Part shown: positions 62,773-64,000 of the stretch, one piece after another
Numbering within the stretch: the stretch's first letter is position 1
Layout of the letters: the number at the start of each line of letters is the position of its first letter
Notes under the pieces: generated by a model
The model's input: only the letters and a program-made list of their open reading frames with translations
Told to the model about the DNA's origin: nothing
Databases searched by the model: none
Position numbers and translations under genes: made by a program
Assembly: GCF_027594545.1 (NCBI RefSeq)
Contig: NZ_CP115160.1
Location: forward strand, 3,716,501-3,780,500
Direction of reading: 5' to 3'
DNA length: 64,000 bases
Origin: Algoriphagus sp. TR-M9
GTDB taxonomy: Bacteria; Bacteroidota; Bacteroidia; Cytophagales; Cyclobacteriaceae

Positions 62773-63327
62773 ATGAAAAAGCTGTTCGCGCTAGTTGCAT
62801 TTCTATTTTCTGTCTCATGGGCAAATGCCCAGGAAGCAGCTGTCACGACCAATAAAACTGAGCTTCAAACAGGCCTATTGGGAATTTGGCTAAATAAGGA
62901 GTATAGACTGTCAGATCAATTAGCTCTAAGAGCAGAGGTAGGGTTGGATGGCGGGCTCTGGTGGGGAACCTACTCTTCGGGACATGCATTTTTTCCGGTA
63001 TTTACTGCAGAGCCTCGCTGGTATTATAACCTTGGAAAACGCAGTAAAAAAGGTAAAGCTACAAGAGGAAATTTCGGGAATTTCATTTCCATCAAGACCA
63101 GTTTCCACCCGGATTTATTTATAATTTCTAACTATTATGAAAGTATTATCCCGGACCTGTCTATTGTACCAACCTGGGGAATACGCCGTCCTATAGGAAG
63201 AAACTTCACATTCGAAACAGGCATAGGGATCGGATACCTACATAGTTTTTACAAATCCAAAGGCTATACTTCCGATACCGGTGAGTTAACTGCAAATATT
63301 CACCTGCGATTTGGATACAGGTTTTGA
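62773..63327 (+). CDS. secreted beta-barrel-like hypothetical protein
   Basis: Exported protein of 184 residues with signal peptide (KKLFALVAFLFSVSWANAQ) and a body of alternating strands: QTGLLGIWLNKEYRLS, LALRAEVGLDGGLWWG, FTAEPRWYYNLGKRSKKGK and the final LTANIHLRFGYRF, an outer-membrane-like C-terminus with terminal Phe. No named family. The AEVGLDGG segment resembles TELGVNGG in the protein at 7669. It overlaps or abuts the following lipoprotein gene, so they are co-transcribed. Confidence 0.7.
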   Translation: MKKLFALVAFLFSVSWANAQEAAVTTNKTELQTGLLGIWLNKEYRLSDQLALRAEVGLDGGLWWGTYSSGHAFFPVFTAEPRWYYNLGKRSKKGKATRGNFGNFISIKTSFHPDLFIISNYYESIIPDLSIVPTWGIRRPIGRNFTFETGIGIGYLHSFYKSKGYTSDTGELTANIHLRFGYRF

Positions 63328-63350
63328 CATTAATTAATCCAAATCATATT

Positions 63351-63995
63351 TTGAAGCAAGGAGTAGTATTCCTATTCATCACGGCAATAACCTTTTCGGC
63401 CTGCACCTCTACGAAAATCTACCCCAGAATCAAGTGTCATATTTGCTTGGGTAAGGAAGATGGTATTTTGTTACTTCCCCTGAACTGGCAGGAAAGCTTC
63501 CGAAAACTATCCGTAGGAGAACAAAATGAACTGGAAGAGCTGGTAGTGAAAATCTTTAAAGAGGAAGGGTTTACCAATGTGGCCATCTATGATCGGATGG
63601 AATATGAGCTTCTCAATGCCGGAATCAAAGACGTAAACGATCCTGTTCAGCGCGCCAATATCAATTTAGAACTGGGGATACCCTATTTGATAGGGCTTAG
63701 TCTAGGCGAACTGGCTTGGACAGGGAACTGGGAAAGAACCGATCCCGCTAACATCCATTCTCCCAGCTACTGGGACAGTGACACAGAAATCAAAAGTATG
63801 CTGAGAGTGGCACTCATGGAAACAGCCACTGGTAATGTCATCTCAGATTATGCCGTAGAAACCAGCATCAGTGAATTCCCTATTCCTTTTGGCGAGGAAC
63901 AAACGCTGGATTTGAATTTTGGCACCTTATACAAAGCCGTGTCAGTTTCTACACGCAAAGGCATCAAAAATCTGATCAGGGACTGTGGCTGCTAA
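63351..63995 (+). CDS. hypothetical lipoprotein
   Basis: Envelope lipoprotein of 214 residues. From TTG 63351 the sequence KQGVVFLFITAITFSACTS gives a short lipoprotein signal with lipobox FSAC; the alternative TTG 63324 would add nine residues before it and overlap the upstream stop. The mature part starts with CTSTKIYPRIKCHICLGKEDG, which has a CxxC, and continues as an alpha-beta domain without a named family. It ends five bases before the window end. Gene order with the barrel protein suggests co-transcription. Confidence 0.65.
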   Translation: MKQGVVFLFITAITFSACTSTKIYPRIKCHICLGKEDGILLLPLNWQESFRKLSVGEQNELEELVVKIFKEEGFTNVAIYDRMEYELLNAGIKDVNDPVQRANINLELGIPYLIGLSLGELAWTGNWERTDPANIHSPSYWDSDTEIKSMLRVALMETATGNVISDYAVETSISEFPIPFGEEQTLDLNFGTLYKAVSVSTRKGIKNLIRDCGC

Positions 63996-64000
63996 AGCTT

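Noticed and set aside
1..64000. tRNA, rRNA, riboswitch or prophage segments
   Set aside because: Scanned by eye for TTCGA-type T-loops, conserved rRNA blocks and phage gene order; none convincing. Absence by eye is not proof.

Overview
The window is an ordinary chromosomal segment of a Bacteroidota bacterium, most likely of the order Cytophagales (Algoriphagus/Cyclobacteriaceae-like). This placement is inferred from gene content. The evidence is a PorT-family T9SS barrel beside ubiE, BshC (bacillithiol), DUF3810, DUF5606 and CPXCG proteins, stand-alone CarboxypepD_reg-like proteins, an outer-membrane beta-barrel receptor with that same domain, two S9 peptidases, a stand-alone MnmD, an acyl-ACP desaturase and a class V aminotransferase next to aroQ. 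Several candidate promoters match the Bacteroidota TAnnTTTG element, and Shine-Dalgarno sequences are mostly absent. No rRNA, tRNA, CRISPR array, prophage or complete insertion sequence was recognised.

Layout, 1-24 kb. An S9 peptidase cut by the left edge is followed by a START-like protein. Next comes a tight operon of a disulfide oxidoreductase, TspO and a Blc-type lipocalin, then a Ca/Na antiporter, a small secreted barrel, a large TonB-receptor-like protein, and a DPP4-like peptidase flanked by two small CarboxypepD_reg-like proteins. A CPXCG protein, a repeat-preceded DUF4143 ATPase, clpB, a frameshifted ORF6N gene, an M19 dipeptidase, a beta-propeller lipoprotein, an acyl-ACP desaturase and a pirin follow.

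Layout, 24-45 kb. The minus strand carries sucA, sucB and lpd (2-oxoglutarate dehydrogenase complex), interrupted by a nonsense-mutated four-helix-bundle gene lying between inverted repeats. Beyond it lie an outer-membrane protein, 5-FTHF cyclo-ligase and bshC. The divergent plus-strand operon is M16 peptidase, ispF and mnmD, followed by two overlapping paralogous coiled-coil membrane proteins of unknown function. Then come a lipoprotein, psd, glutamate dehydrogenase, cdsA, a DUF2007 protein, a CPBP protease, dusB and a second DUF4143 ATPase.

Layout, 45-64 kb. This part holds an EamA transporter, an unknown secreted protein, a degenerate M23 protein, DUF3810, an Nfu-type scaffold, ThuA, a D-Ala-D-Ala dipeptidase, an SDR, a 350-bp MITE-like element, porT, ubiE, engB, DUF5606, a lipoprotein, a sugar phosphate isomerase/epimerase, rnhA and marC. 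It ends with a REP-associated tyrosine transposase bracketed by REP hairpins, a SerC-like aminotransferase, aroQ, an orphan VapB antitoxin, xerD and two envelope proteins.

The most unusual material is non-coding or small: the REP/RAYT island, the dispersed inverted-repeat element present twice, the decayed four-helix-bundle cassette inside the suc/lpd cluster, repeated palindromes in front of both DUF4143 ATPases, the paired coiled-coil membrane proteins, and the oxidoreductase-TspO-lipocalin operon. I found no clear new defence or biosynthetic system.
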